DNA of 50,824 nucleotides from Shewanella sp. (lineage in GTDB: Bacteria > Pseudomonadota > Gammaproteobacteria > Enterobacterales > Shewanellaceae). Where the stretch lies: positions 1-50,824 of the forward strand of contig JAJNAU010000008.1 of the NCBI GenBank assembly GCA_021462625.1, given 5' to 3'. A program made the position numbers and the translations under genes. The notes beneath the pieces are model-generated. The model had not been told where the DNA came from and did not search any database. It worked only from the letters and a program-made list of their open reading frames with translations. Shown here one piece after another: positions 28,084 through 37,374 of the stretch. The stretch's first letter is position 1. The number at the start of each line of letters is the position of its first letter.

Positions 28084-28143
28084 TCCGCCGGGAAACAGGG
28101 TAGTAGTCAATTCCACTTAATATGTGTAAATAAGGACAGTTTC

Positions 28144-30846
28144 ATGTCTGAACATTTGCTGCAAGACCTTGATCCAACTGAAACCCAGGAGTGGCTGGCC
28201 GCTCTTGAATCCGTCGTTCGCGAGGAGGGTGTTGAGCGTGCTCAGTTCCTGCTGGAGCAGGTGCTGGATAAGGCCCGTCTGAATGGTGTGGACATGCCCA
28301 CCGGCATTACCACCAACTATGTCAACACCATTGCTGCTGCGCAGGAACCGGCTTATCCCGGTGATGTGAATTTGGAGCGTCGCATTCGCTCAATCATGCG
28401 CTGGAATGCCGTTATGATTGTGCTGCGTGCGTCCAGGAAAGCTCTGGAGCTGGGGGGCCACATGGCGTCTTACCAGTCTTCTGCAGCTTTCTATGAGACC
28501 TGTTTCAACCACTTCTTTCGCGCCCCCAATGAGGTGGACGGAGGTGATTTGGTGTATTACCAGGGCCATATTGCCCCGGGGATTTATGCCCGCGCATTTT
28601 TGGAAGGTCGTCTGACCGAAGAGCAGCTGGATAACTTCCGTCAGGAAGTGGATGGCAAGGGGATCCCTTCTTATCCGCACCCCAAGCTGATGCCTGAATT
28701 CTGGCAATTCCCGACGGTATCTATGGGTCTTGGGCCTATCGCCTCCATTTATCAGGCGCGTTTCCTCAAGTACCTCAACGGCCGCGGCCTTAAGGACACC
28801 TCAAACCAGCGGGTTTATGCCTTCTTGGGTGACGGTGAAATGGATGAGCCGGAAAGCCGTGGTGCTATCTCTTTCGCTGCCCGTGGGAAACTGGATAACC
28901 TGTGTTTCCTGATCAACTGTAACCTGCAGCGTCTGGACGGCCCGGTAATGGGTAACGGCAAGATCATTCAGGAGCTTGAGGGGCTGTTTAAAGGTGCCGG
29001 CTGGAATGTGATCAAAGTGGTTTGGGGGAGTGGCTGGGATAAGTTGCTGGCCAAAGACAACACCGGCAAGTTATTGCAGCTGATGAATGAAACCGTCGAT
29101 GGCGACTACCAGACCTACAAGTCCAAAAATGGCGCTTATGTGCGTGAGCACTTCTTCGGTAAGTATCCAGAGACTGCGGCGCTGGTGGCAGACATGACCG
29201 ACGAAGAGATCTTCGCGCTCAGGCGGGGGGGGCATGAGCCATCCAAGCTGTTTGCGGCCTTCAAGGCAGCTCAGGAAACCAAAGACCGCCCAACTGTGAT
29301 CCTGGCCAAAACCGTTAAAGGTTACGGCATGGGTGACGCGGCTGAAGGTATGAACATTGCCCATCAGGTGAAGAAGTTGGACATGAGCCATGTCGAGCAG
29401 CTGCGCAATCGTCTGGGCCTGCAGGCTCTGGTCTCTGCTGACGATATCAAGTCGTTGCCATACCTGAAGCTGGCAGAGGGCAGTGCCGAGTACAACTACC
29501 TGCATGCCCGTCGTCAGGCGCTGCACGGCTATACCCCCAAGCGTCTGCCCAAGTTTACCAAAGCACTGACACTGCCGGAGTTGGATGCTTTCAAGCCGCT
29601 GCTGGAAGCGCAAAAGCGTGAGATCTCGACCACCATGGCTTTTGTGCGTGCACTGAATGTGCTGCTCAAGGACAAAGCTGTGGGTAAGAACATAGTGCCG
29701 ATTATTGCCGACGAAGCCCGTACTTTCGGCATGGAAGGGCTATTCCGTCAGATTGGTATTTACAACCCACAGGGTCAGCAGTACACGCCACAGGACAGAG
29801 ATATCGTCTCTTACTACAAAGAAGCGACTTCCGGCCAGGTACTGCAGGAAGGGATTAACGAGCTGGGGGCCATGTCTTCATGGGTGGCTGCGGCAACGTC
29901 TTACAGCACCAATGATCTGCCGATGATCCCCTTCTACATCTACTACTCTATGTTTGGCTTCCAACGTGTGGGCGACATGGCGTGGATGGCCGGTGATCAG
30001 CAAGCCCGTGGCTTCCTGCTCGGCGCTACTGCCGGTCGTACCACACTGAACGGAGAAGGCCTGCAGCACGAAGATGGTCACAGCCATATTCTGGCCGGTA
30101 CCGTGCCGAATTGTATCTCTTACGACCCAACTTACGCCTATGAAGTGGCGGTGATCCTGCAGGACGGACTGCGTCGTATGTACGGCCCAGATCAGGAAAA
30201 TGTGTTCTACTACCTGACCCTGATGAACGAAAACTATGCTCAGCCTGCCATGCCTGCCGGCGTGGAAGAAGGTATCCGCAAAGGTATCTACAAGCTGGAA
30301 ACCGTGACTGCAAAAGACGGCGGCAAAGGCAGTGCCCACAGCCCGGCTAAGCCATTAAAGGTACAGCTGATGGGCTCGGGCACCATCCTGAATGAAGTGC
30401 GTAAAGCGGCGCGGATCTTAAGCGATGAGTATGGTATTGGCTCAGATGTTTACAGCGTGACCTCCTTTAACCAGCTGGCCCGTGACGGTCAGGCCTGTGA
30501 GCGTCACAATATGTTAAATCCGCTGAGTGATGCACAGGTGCCTTACATCGCCAAAGTGATGGGCAGCGAGCCTGCCATTGTGGCGACTGATTACATCAAG
30601 AACTACGCAGAGCAGGTGCGTGCTTTTGTTCCAGCACAATCATTGCGTGTATTGGGTACCGATGGTTTCGGTCGCAGTGACAGTCGCGACAACCTGCGTC
30701 GTCACTTCGAGGTGAATGCCAGCTATGTAGTGGTAGCTGCTCTGACCGAACTGGCCCAGCGTGGCGAAATCGACAGCAAGATCGTGGCTGATGCTATCGC
30801 CAAATTCGGTATCGACACTCAGAAAATGAACCCACTGTACGCGTAA
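28144..30846 (+). CDS. aceE: Pyruvate dehydrogenase E1 component
   Basis: A 900-residue homodimeric E1 (E. coli 887), which decarboxylates pyruvate with thiamine diphosphate and acetylates the E2 lipoyl group. Visible features: N-terminal E2-binding stretch (DLDPTETQEWLAALESVVRE), HxxxH-type ThDP region PGIYARAFLEGRLTEEQLDN, the ThDP/Mg motif GDGEMDEPESRGAISFAARG with LINCNLQRLDGPV near residue 240-270, the transketolase-like domain IIADEARTFGMEGLFRQIG, and GEGLQHEDGHSHILAGTVPN near 640. It begins 60 bases after pdhR and ends 12 bases before aceF. Confidence 0.98.
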   Translation: MSEHLLQDLDPTETQEWLAALESVVREEGVERAQFLLEQVLDKARLNGVDMPTGITTNYVNTIAAAQEPAYPGDVNLERRIRSIMRWNAVMIVLRASRKALELGGHMASYQSSAAFYETCFNHFFRAPNEVDGGDLVYYQGHIAPGIYARAFLEGRLTEEQLDNFRQEVDGKGIPSYPHPKLMPEFWQFPTVSMGLGPIASIYQARFLKYLNGRGLKDTSNQRVYAFLGDGEMDEPESRGAISFAARGKLDNLCFLINCNLQRLDGPVMGNGKIIQELEGLFKGAGWNVIKVVWGSGWDKLLAKDNTGKLLQLMNETVDGDYQTYKSKNGAYVREHFFGKYPETAALVADMTDEEIFALRRGGHEPSKLFAAFKAAQETKDRPTVILAKTVKGYGMGDAAEGMNIAHQVKKLDMSHVEQLRNRLGLQALVSADDIKSLPYLKLAEGSAEYNYLHARRQALHGYTPKRLPKFTKALTLPELDAFKPLLEAQKREISTTMAFVRALNVLLKDKAVGKNIVPIIADEARTFGMEGLFRQIGIYNPQGQQYTPQDRDIVSYYKEATSGQVLQEGINELGAMSSWVAAATSYSTNDLPMIPFYIYYSMFGFQRVGDMAWMAGDQQARGFLLGATAGRTTLNGEGLQHEDGHSHILAGTVPNCISYDPTYAYEVAVILQDGLRRMYGPDQENVFYYLTLMNENYAQPAMPAGVEEGIRKGIYKLETVTAKDGGKGSAHSPAKPLKVQLMGSGTILNEVRKAARILSDEYGIGSDVYSVTSFNQLARDGQACERHNMLNPLSDAQVPYIAKVMGSEPAIVATDYIKNYAEQVRAFVPAQSLRVLGTDGFGRSDSRDNLRRHFEVNASYVVVAALTELAQRGEIDSKIVADAIAKFGIDTQKMNPLYA

Positions 30847-30858
30847 GAGGCATATTTC

Positions 30859-32700
30859 ATGACTATTGAAATTTTTGTACCGGATATCGGCGCTGATGAG
30901 GTTGAAGTCACTGAGATCCTCGTCAATGTCGGTGATAAAGTTGAACTGGAGCAACCGCTGATCAGCGTGGAAGGTGATAAGGCCTCCATGGAGGTGCCTG
31001 CCGCTCAGGCAGGTATCGTGAAAGAGATCAAAATCAAGGTGGGCGACAAGGTTACCACTGGCGCTTTGATCATGACTTTCTCTGTAGAAAAAGGGGAAGC
31101 TGAAGCTGTTGCTGCTCCGGCGCAAGCCCCCGCCGCTGCTACCGAACTGAAGCAAGTGCATGTTCCTGATATCGGCGATGATGAAGTCGAAGTGACCGAT
31201 GTGCTGGTGGCCGTTGGCGACAGCATCGAAGCTGAACAGTCGCTGCTCACAGTGGAAGGTGACAAGGCTTCCATGGAAGTGCCTGCCCCTTTCGCCGGTG
31301 TGCTCAAAGAGATCAAGGTCAATCCGGGTGATAAAATCTCTACTGGCTCTTTAATCATGGTGTTCGAAGTGGCAGGCTCAGCACCAGAGGCAGCTGTAGC
31401 TCCTGCTGCCTCTGCACTGCAGGAAGTGTATGTACCTGATATCGGCGATGATGGAGTCGAAGTGACCGATGTGCTGGTGGCCGTTGGCGACAGCATCGAA
31501 GCTGAACAGTCGCTGCTCACAGTGGAAGGTGACAAGGCTTCCATGGAAGTGCCTGCCCCTTTCGCCGGTACTGTCAAAGCGATCAAAGTGGCCAGCGGCG
31601 ATAAGGTCGCTACCGGCTCGCTGATTATGGTGTTTGAGGTGGCCGGCACTCCGGCGGCGGCACCTGCCCCGATTCAGGCTGCACCTGTTGCCACAGCTGC
31701 CAGTGCTCCTGCACCAGCTCAGGCTGCGTCAGCAACCGTGAAAGCGGATGATAGTTTTGTTGCCAATACCGAATATGCCCATGCCTCTCCGATTATCCGT
31801 CGTCTGGCCCGTGAATTCGGTGTTAATCTGGCGCAGGTAAAAGGCACAGGGCGTAAAGGCCGGGTGGTGAAAGAAGACGTTCAGACCTATATTAAACAAG
31901 CGCTTGAGCGCCTGGAGTCCGGCGCAGCGTCTGTCTCTGGCAATGATGGTGCGGGTCTGGGACTGCTGCCTTGGCCAAAAGTCGACTTCAGCAAGTTTGG
32001 TGAGACCGAGGTTCAGCCGCTGTCACGCATCAACAAGATTTCCGGCGCCAACCTGCATCGTAACTGGGTGATGATCCCCCATGTGACTCAGTTTGATGAA
32101 GCCGATATCACCGAGCTGGAAGCCTTCCGTAAGTCTGAAAACGCGGCTGAAGCCAAGCGCGATTCCGGCATGAAGATCACCCCTTTGGTGTTCATCATGA
32201 AGGCAGTTGCCAAAGGGCTGGAAGCCTTCCCATCCTTCAATGCCTCTTTGTCTGAAGATGGTGAGAGCCTGATCCTCAAGAAGTATGTGAACATTGGTAT
32301 CGCGGTTGATACGCCAAATGGTTTGGTGGTTCCTGTGGTTCGCGATGTGAACAAGAAGGGTATCCATGAGCTGTCCCGCGAGCTGATGGAAATTTCCAAA
32401 AACGCCCGCGCCGGTAAGCTGACCGCTGCCGATATGCAGGGTGGTTGCTTTACCATCTCCAGCCTGGGTGGCTTGGGGGGGACTGCGTTTACGCCGATTG
32501 TGAATGCGCCGGAAGTTGCTATCCTTGGTGTATCCAAGTCAGACATGAAGCCAAAGTGGAACGGTAAAGAGTTTGAACCCCGGCTGATGCTGCCTCTGTC
32601 ACTGTCCTATGATCACCGGGTGATCGATGGTGCCCAGGGCGCCAAGTTTGTCACCTACTTAAGCGGTGTTCTGTCAGACATTCGCAAGCTCATTCTGTGA
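30859..32700 (+). CDS. aceF: Dihydrolipoamide acetyltransferase (E2), three lipoyl domains
   Basis: A 613-residue E2. Three lipoyl domains each carry the modified Lys in GDKASMEVP (about residues 40, 135 and 225), joined by Ala/Pro-rich linkers. A peripheral-subunit-binding domain ([20 protein letters not shown]) lies near 304-340, and the catalytic domain ends with the [13 protein letters not shown] active-site motif near 585. It transfers acetyl from lipoamide to CoA and forms the core of the complex. The second and third lipoyl domains are almost identical in DNA: 31165-31299 and 31435-31569 differ by one base in 135, so they were duplicated or converted recently; the first is more diverged. 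Confidence 0.97.
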   Translation: MTIEIFVPDIGADEVEVTEILVNVGDKVELEQPLISVEGDKASMEVPAAQAGIVKEIKIKVGDKVTTGALIMTFSVEKGEAEAVAAPAQAPAAATELKQVHVPDIGDDEVEVTDVLVAVGDSIEAEQSLLTVEGDKASMEVPAPFAGVLKEIKVNPGDKISTGSLIMVFEVAGSAPEAAVAPAASALQEVYVPDIGDDGVEVTDVLVAVGDSIEAEQSLLTVEGDKASMEVPAPFAGTVKAIKVASGDKVATGSLIMVFEVAGTPAAAPAPIQAAPVATAASAPAPAQAASATVKADDSFVANTEYAHASPIIRRLAREFGVNLAQVKGTGRKGRVVKEDVQTYIKQALERLESGAASVSGNDGAGLGLLPWPKVDFSKFGETEVQPLSRINKISGANLHRNWVMIPHVTQFDEADITELEAFRKSENAAEAKRDSGMKITPLVFIMKAVAKGLEAFPSFNASLSEDGESLILKKYVNIGIAVDTPNGLVVPVVRDVNKKGIHELSRELMEISKNARAGKLTAADMQGGCFTISSLGGLGGTAFTPIVNAPEVAILGVSKSDMKPKWNGKEFEPRLMLPLSLSYDHRVIDGAQGAKFVTYLSGVLSDIRKLIL

Positions 32701-32702
32701 GT

Positions 32703-32820
32703 TGGAAGCCCGAAAGGCAGCTTCCAGGGGGTTGCCTGAGAGGGCAGCCTTTTGTTTACAGTGATGGGTGCTTAAGTCTCGGAGCAGTGATTGTGATCGG
32801 CATCAAACAAGGGTTAAAAT
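32703..32820 (+). promoter_or_regulatory. aceF-lpd spacer: hairpins plus a likely lpd promoter
   Basis: A 197-base spacer. TGGAAGC/GCTTCCA (32703-32726) and GGTTGCC/GGCAGCC (32730-32749) form two hairpins; the second is followed by TTTTGTTT, a likely partial terminator. Then TTGTGA (32791-32796), 18 bases and TAAAAT (32815-32820) make a sigma70-like promoter ahead of lpd. This would let lpd be made independently of aceEF, as in E. coli where it also serves 2-oxoglutarate dehydrogenase. Inferred from sequence. Confidence 0.6.
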
Positions 32821-32897
32821 GCGGACACCTTACCAGCCGGCAAATCAGTGATTAAGGTGCTGCCGCTAAACGGAATGAATAAGGATTAGAGGAAATC

Positions 32898-34328
32898 ATG
32901 AGTAACGAAATCAAAACTCAGGTAGTGGTATTGGGTGCCGGTCCTGCCGGCTATTCTGCAGCATTCCGCGCGGCGGATCTCGGTCTGGAGACTGTGATTG
33001 TTGAGCGTTACAACATCCTGGGTGGTGTGTGCCTGAATGTGGGTTGCATCCCTTCCAAAGCGTTGCTGCACGTTGCCAAAGTGATTGAAGAAGCCCATGT
33101 GATGGCCGAGCACGGGGTAACCTTCGGGGCACCACAAATCGATTTGGACAAGCTGCGCGCCCACAAAGAAAAGGTGATTGGTCAGCTTACCGGCGGTTTG
33201 GCTGGCATGGCCAAGATGCGCAAAGTCAAAGTGGTTAATGGTCTGGGCAAGTTCTCCAGCGCCAACAGCATCGACGTGACTGCGCAGGACGGCACTGTGA
33301 CCACAGTGAAGTTCGACAATGCCATTATTGCGGCCGGCTCACGTCCTATCCAGCTGCCTTTTATTCCTCATGAAGACCCACGTATCTGGGACTCTACCGA
33401 TGCACTGGAATTGAAAGAAGTGCCTGGAAAGCTGCTGGTTATGGGCGGCGGTATTATCGGTTTGGAAATGGCCACCGTATATCACGCTCTGGGCAGTCAA
33501 ATTGACGTGGTTGAAATGTTTGACCAGGTTATTCCTGCTGCAGATAAAGATGTGGTGAAGACATTCACCAAGAAGATCAGCAAGAAGTTCAACCTGATGC
33601 TGGAAACCAAGGTGACTGCGGTTGAAGCCAAAGAAGATGGCATCTATGTGTCGATGGAAGGTAAGAAGGCGCCAGCTGAGCCTATTCGTTATGACGCCGT
33701 GTTGGTCGCCATTGGCCGCACGCCAAATGGCAAGTTGATCGATGCTGAAAAAGCCGGTGTAAACGTGGACGAGCGTGGTTTTATCAATGTTGACAAGCAG
33801 ATGCGTACCAACATCCCACACATTCACGCCATCGGTGATATCGTGGGTCAGCCTATGCTGGCACATAAAGGTGTGCATGAAGGCCATGTGGCTGCCGAAG
33901 TGATTGCCGGCAAGAAGCACTATTTTGACCCGAAAGTGATCCCATCCATTGCGTACACAGATCCTGAAGTGGCCTGGGTGGGTCTGACGGAGAAAGAAGC
34001 CAAAGAGCAGGGCATTGCCTATGAAACCGCGAACTTCCCATGGGCAGCCAGTGGGCGTGCAATCGCCTCCGATGCCGCTGATGGTATGACCAAGCTGATT
34101 TTCGACAAAGACAGCCACCGTATTATTGGTGGTGCTATTGTTGGCAGCAATGGTGGTGAGCTATTGGGTGAAATTGGCCTGGCTATCGAAATGGGCTGTG
34201 ACGCCGAAGATATTGCGCTGACCATTCATGCTCACCCAACTCTGCACGAGTCTGTGGGGTTGGCCGCTGAAATCTACGAAGGTTCGATTACCGATCTGCC
34301 GAACCCGAAAGCCAAAAAGAACAAGTAA
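32898..34328 (+). CDS. lpdA: Dihydrolipoamide dehydrogenase (E3)
   Basis: A 476-residue flavoprotein that reoxidises dihydrolipoamide with NAD+. FAD-binding VVVLGAGPAGYSAAFRAADL at the N-terminus, the redox disulfide in GGVCLNVGCIPSKALLHV near residues 43-55, the NAD-binding LLVMGGGIIGLEMATVYHAL near 180, TNIPHIHAIGDIVGQPMLAH near 305, and the C-terminal catalytic His-Glu pair in AHPTLHESVGLAAE. It serves the pyruvate, 2-oxoglutarate and glycine-cleavage complexes. Separate promoter signals in the spacer suggest partial independence from aceEF. Confidence 0.97.
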   Translation: MSNEIKTQVVVLGAGPAGYSAAFRAADLGLETVIVERYNILGGVCLNVGCIPSKALLHVAKVIEEAHVMAEHGVTFGAPQIDLDKLRAHKEKVIGQLTGGLAGMAKMRKVKVVNGLGKFSSANSIDVTAQDGTVTTVKFDNAIIAAGSRPIQLPFIPHEDPRIWDSTDALELKEVPGKLLVMGGGIIGLEMATVYHALGSQIDVVEMFDQVIPAADKDVVKTFTKKISKKFNLMLETKVTAVEAKEDGIYVSMEGKKAPAEPIRYDAVLVAIGRTPNGKLIDAEKAGVNVDERGFINVDKQMRTNIPHIHAIGDIVGQPMLAHKGVHEGHVAAEVIAGKKHYFDPKVIPSIAYTDPEVAWVGLTEKEAKEQGIAYETANFPWAASGRAIASDAADGMTKLIFDKDSHRIIGGAIVGSNGGELLGEIGLAIEMGCDAEDIALTIHAHPTLHESVGLAAEIYEGSITDLPNPKAKKNK

Positions 34329-34352
34329 TCGATTGATTACACCCTTTGAAAG

Positions 34353-34377
34353 GACGCTCATTTGAGCGTCTTTTTTT
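34353..34377 (+). terminator. Terminator of the pdhR-aceEF-lpd operon
   Basis: GACGCTCA, loop TT... TGAGCGTC, followed by seven T. A strong intrinsic terminator 25 bases after lpd. Confidence 0.92.
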
Positions 34378-34509
34378 CAGAAAAACTTCGAATTATCGCC
34401 TAATGTTTAGTAGTAAGGTTTAAAAAGTTGCAGGGCCGGTAGCCCTTGGCTTGCAGACCCATCAGAAAATGCCTGACGGCACGGACTCGAACAACCACGA
34501 CCGGACATT

Positions 34510-37284
34510 ATGCGATTTTCCACATTGCCACTGTTTATTTTTGTTCTGGCAAGTACCCTCTCTGCCCAGGTATGGGCTTACAAAGCGCATCGGGTAATAG
34601 GCACCAGTGATGGCTTGCTGTTCAATGCCATAGTGAAGCATATCAATTTCGATCAACTGGGCTACCCTTGGTTTGCCTCCGAATATGGCCTATTTCGGGA
34701 CAGTCAAATACACACTCGCCGGGTTGACCGGCAGCAAAGCCGTGACAGGCTCTACTCTGTTGGTGGTGACATCTTCAGGCGGGTATTTCCGCTGACGAGC
34801 TCAACGCTGCTAGTGGCTATCAATGAGCAACCCCTGCTGTTTCGTGTCGATCGCGATGAATTTGTACCATTGGGTGAAGCACTGCTGCCGGAGTTTGGCA
34901 AAGGTGTTTTGGCGGGGGGGGGATCGCTCCCTGAGGGGCGATTTGCGCTGATCACCGAGGATGGTCATTGCTGGCAACTGGAGCTTATGACTCAGTCTCT
35001 GAACTCTGGCTTTAGTCTGCCTGTTGTCAATGCGTATGAGCCTTGGTTGGATGTGGAGCCTGGGCAAGGGGCTTTGGCCAGTCAGCACCATTTGCAGTTG
35101 GTGTCGGCCGAGGGTGAGCAGGAGACAAGACTGTGGCCGTCATTCTGGTTCTGGGGGGGGGTGGCCGCAGTGATGTTGCTCGGTTTGCTGGGTTGGATGC
35201 GGCAGCAACAGTTAAACCGGGCAAGATTGTTGAGCGCCAGATTGCAGGCCAGCGAAGAGAAGCTGTTGCAGGCACTGGATGGCAATGACTCAGAATTGTG
35301 GGAATGGCATGCAGATGTCGATAAAGCATTTGTCAGCAATCACAGCGGCCTTCTGGGCAGCCAAAAGCAGCTCATCAAGATACGCCCTGAGTCGCTTCGG
35401 TTGCATCCTGATGATCAGCAGGAGTTTCTGCAGTTATGCCATCGTCTGCGCAGTGGAGAACTTTCCAAGTTTGAATCTGAGTTCAAGTTCCTCCAGAGCA
35501 ATGGTACTGTCGGATGGATGCGGATTCGGGGTAAAAGTCTGCTCGATGATGCGGGTAAATTGCAGCGGATTGTCGGTATCTACAGCGACATCAGCGCGAT
35601 GCGCAATTTAAAAAGTAAAGCAAAACTGCTGGCCAGCGTTTTTGAGCACACAGTCGAAGGTGTATTAATTCTGGATGGCAAACGGGATATTACCGTGGCC
35701 AATCGCTCCGCGATCAGTTTGCTGGGAGAGGGGCTTGAGGGGCGGAGTTTCAGCAGCTTACTGACAATCTCCAACCTGGATGATGAACTGTTTCGGGAGG
35801 TGAATGGTCAGCATGGCTGGAGTGGTGAGCTTGAGCTGGCCGTGCCAGATGGCTCCTGTCCTGTGTGGCTGAACGCCTCAGCCATGAGTGACGGCAGTAA
35901 GAACACAGTGCATTACGTGGTGGTGTTTTCGGATATTCGTGAGCGCAAGCGCAGTGAAGCGGACCTGCGCCGGTTGGCCAATTATGACATGTTGACCGGC
36001 TTGCCCAATCGCACTCTGTTTGGGACCAGGCTAATGAAAGCCATGTTGCAGGCTGGGCAGACCGACGAAAAGTTGGCGCTGCTGTTTCTGGATCTTGATC
36101 GCTTTAAACAGGTTAACGATTCATACGGACATGGCATGGGAGATGCCTTGCTGATTGAGGCCGCGTCGCGGTTGCAGATCTGCATGGGGCCTGAGCATAC
36201 CCTGTGTCGTTTCGGTGGTGATGAATTTGTGGTGCTGGCGCGGGATGTGGGTAACCTGGACGGTATCAATCGGCTGGCCGAAACCATGCTGCAGCAAATG
36301 AATCTGCCGTTTGAGCTTTATGGTCGCGAGTTTTATCTGTCTGCCAGTATTGGTATCAGCATTTGGCCGGATGATACCTCCAAGCCTGAGGCCCTGATCA
36401 AGTATGCGGATCAGGCCATGTATCACGCCAAGGAGGAGGATGGGGGGAACTTCCAGTATTTCTCCCCCGAGCGAAATGCCGAGGCTCTGTATCATCTGCG
36501 TCTCGAAGCTGATCTCAGACGTGCGTTGGAGGATGCTGATTTTGAGTTGTACTTTCAGCCACAAATCAGTATTCGCGACGGTCAGGAGCAGTTGGTTGGC
36601 ATTGAAGCCCTGCTCCGATGGCAGCATCCGTCAGAGGGATTTATCCGGCCGGACATTTTTGTCGCCGTCGCAGAATGTTGTGGGCTGGTCAAACAGTTGG
36701 ATCTTTGGGTACTGAGGGAAGCCTGCCGGCAGGGGCAGATGTGGTGTGAGCTGCAGGCTAATCCTATCTGTGTGGCGGTGAATATCTCGGCGGCTCACTT
36801 CCGCTCTCCGGACTTTGTTGATGGGGTTAAACGCATTCTCAAAGAAACCCGCATGCTCCCGGAAAACCTCGAACTGGAGATCACCGAAGGGGTGTTGATG
36901 AAAGAGGTGGCGCTGGCTCAGGAGCATTTACGTAAGCTGTCTGAGATTGGGGTCAAGGTGGCGATTGATGACTTCGGTACCGGCTATTCCTCACTGGCTT
37001 ATCTGCGGCATTTTGAAGTCAACAGCTTGAAGATCGACCGCACCTTTTTTATCGATATTGTTCACAATGTGTCGGATCAGGCGATTGTATCCAGTATTGT
37101 GGAGTTGGCCCGCAACTTGAAGCTGGATGTTGTCGCCGAAGGGGTGGAGACTCAGGAGCAGCTGCAGCAGGCCTATGCTCGCGGTTGTTACACTATTCAG
37201 GGGTATTATTTCTCCAAGCCTATGCCGGCAACTGAGATGGATGCTTACCTGAAGAGTTTGTCTGTCCCCCTCCCATCGGACTGA
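34510..37284 (+). CDS. Periplasmic-sensor GGDEF/EAL protein with two PAS domains
   Basis: A 924-residue cyclic-di-GMP enzyme. A signal peptide (1-23) is followed by a periplasmic region (24-210) whose start, HRVIGTSDGLLFNAIVKHIN with WFASEYGL, looks like one blade of a Reg_prop beta-propeller. A single membrane helix lies at about 211-231 (WFWGGVAAVMLLGLLGWM). Then come PAS/PAC at about 255-365 and 370-480, GGDEF at about 485-655 with intact RFGGDEFVVLA near 566, and EAL at about 670-915 with GIEALLRWQHP near 697, LELEITEGVLM, AIDDFGTGYSSLAYL and VVAEGVETQEQ. The RxxD inhibitory site expected just before GGDEF is replaced by GPEHT, so product inhibition is probably absent. All phosphodiesterase residues look intact. 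Confidence 0.92.
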   Translation: MRFSTLPLFIFVLASTLSAQVWAYKAHRVIGTSDGLLFNAIVKHINFDQLGYPWFASEYGLFRDSQIHTRRVDRQQSRDRLYSVGGDIFRRVFPLTSSTLLVAINEQPLLFRVDRDEFVPLGEALLPEFGKGVLAGGGSLPEGRFALITEDGHCWQLELMTQSLNSGFSLPVVNAYEPWLDVEPGQGALASQHHLQLVSAEGEQETRLWPSFWFWGGVAAVMLLGLLGWMRQQQLNRARLLSARLQASEEKLLQALDGNDSELWEWHADVDKAFVSNHSGLLGSQKQLIKIRPESLRLHPDDQQEFLQLCHRLRSGELSKFESEFKFLQSNGTVGWMRIRGKSLLDDAGKLQRIVGIYSDISAMRNLKSKAKLLASVFEHTVEGVLILDGKRDITVANRSAISLLGEGLEGRSFSSLLTISNLDDELFREVNGQHGWSGELELAVPDGSCPVWLNASAMSDGSKNTVHYVVVFSDIRERKRSEADLRRLANYDMLTGLPNRTLFGTRLMKAMLQAGQTDEKLALLFLDLDRFKQVNDSYGHGMGDALLIEAASRLQICMGPEHTLCRFGGDEFVVLARDVGNLDGINRLAETMLQQMNLPFELYGREFYLSASIGISIWPDDTSKPEALIKYADQAMYHAKEEDGGNFQYFSPERNAEALYHLRLEADLRRALEDADFELYFQPQISIRDGQEQLVGIEALLRWQHPSEGFIRPDIFVAVAECCGLVKQLDLWVLREACRQGQMWCELQANPICVAVNISAAHFRSPDFVDGVKRILKETRMLPENLELEITEGVLMKEVALAQEHLRKLSEIGVKVAIDDFGTGYSSLAYLRHFEVNSLKIDRTFFIDIVHNVSDQAIVSSIVELARNLKLDVVAEGVETQEQLQQAYARGCYTIQGYYFSKPMPATEMDAYLKSLSVPLPSD

Positions 37285-37374
37285 GCTTAGTGCGCCATTC
37301 CTGCATCTTATTTGCGCACCGATGGCAAGTCGTTACAATGTTTTGACTATTCTTTCCCTCAACATTGATTCCCT

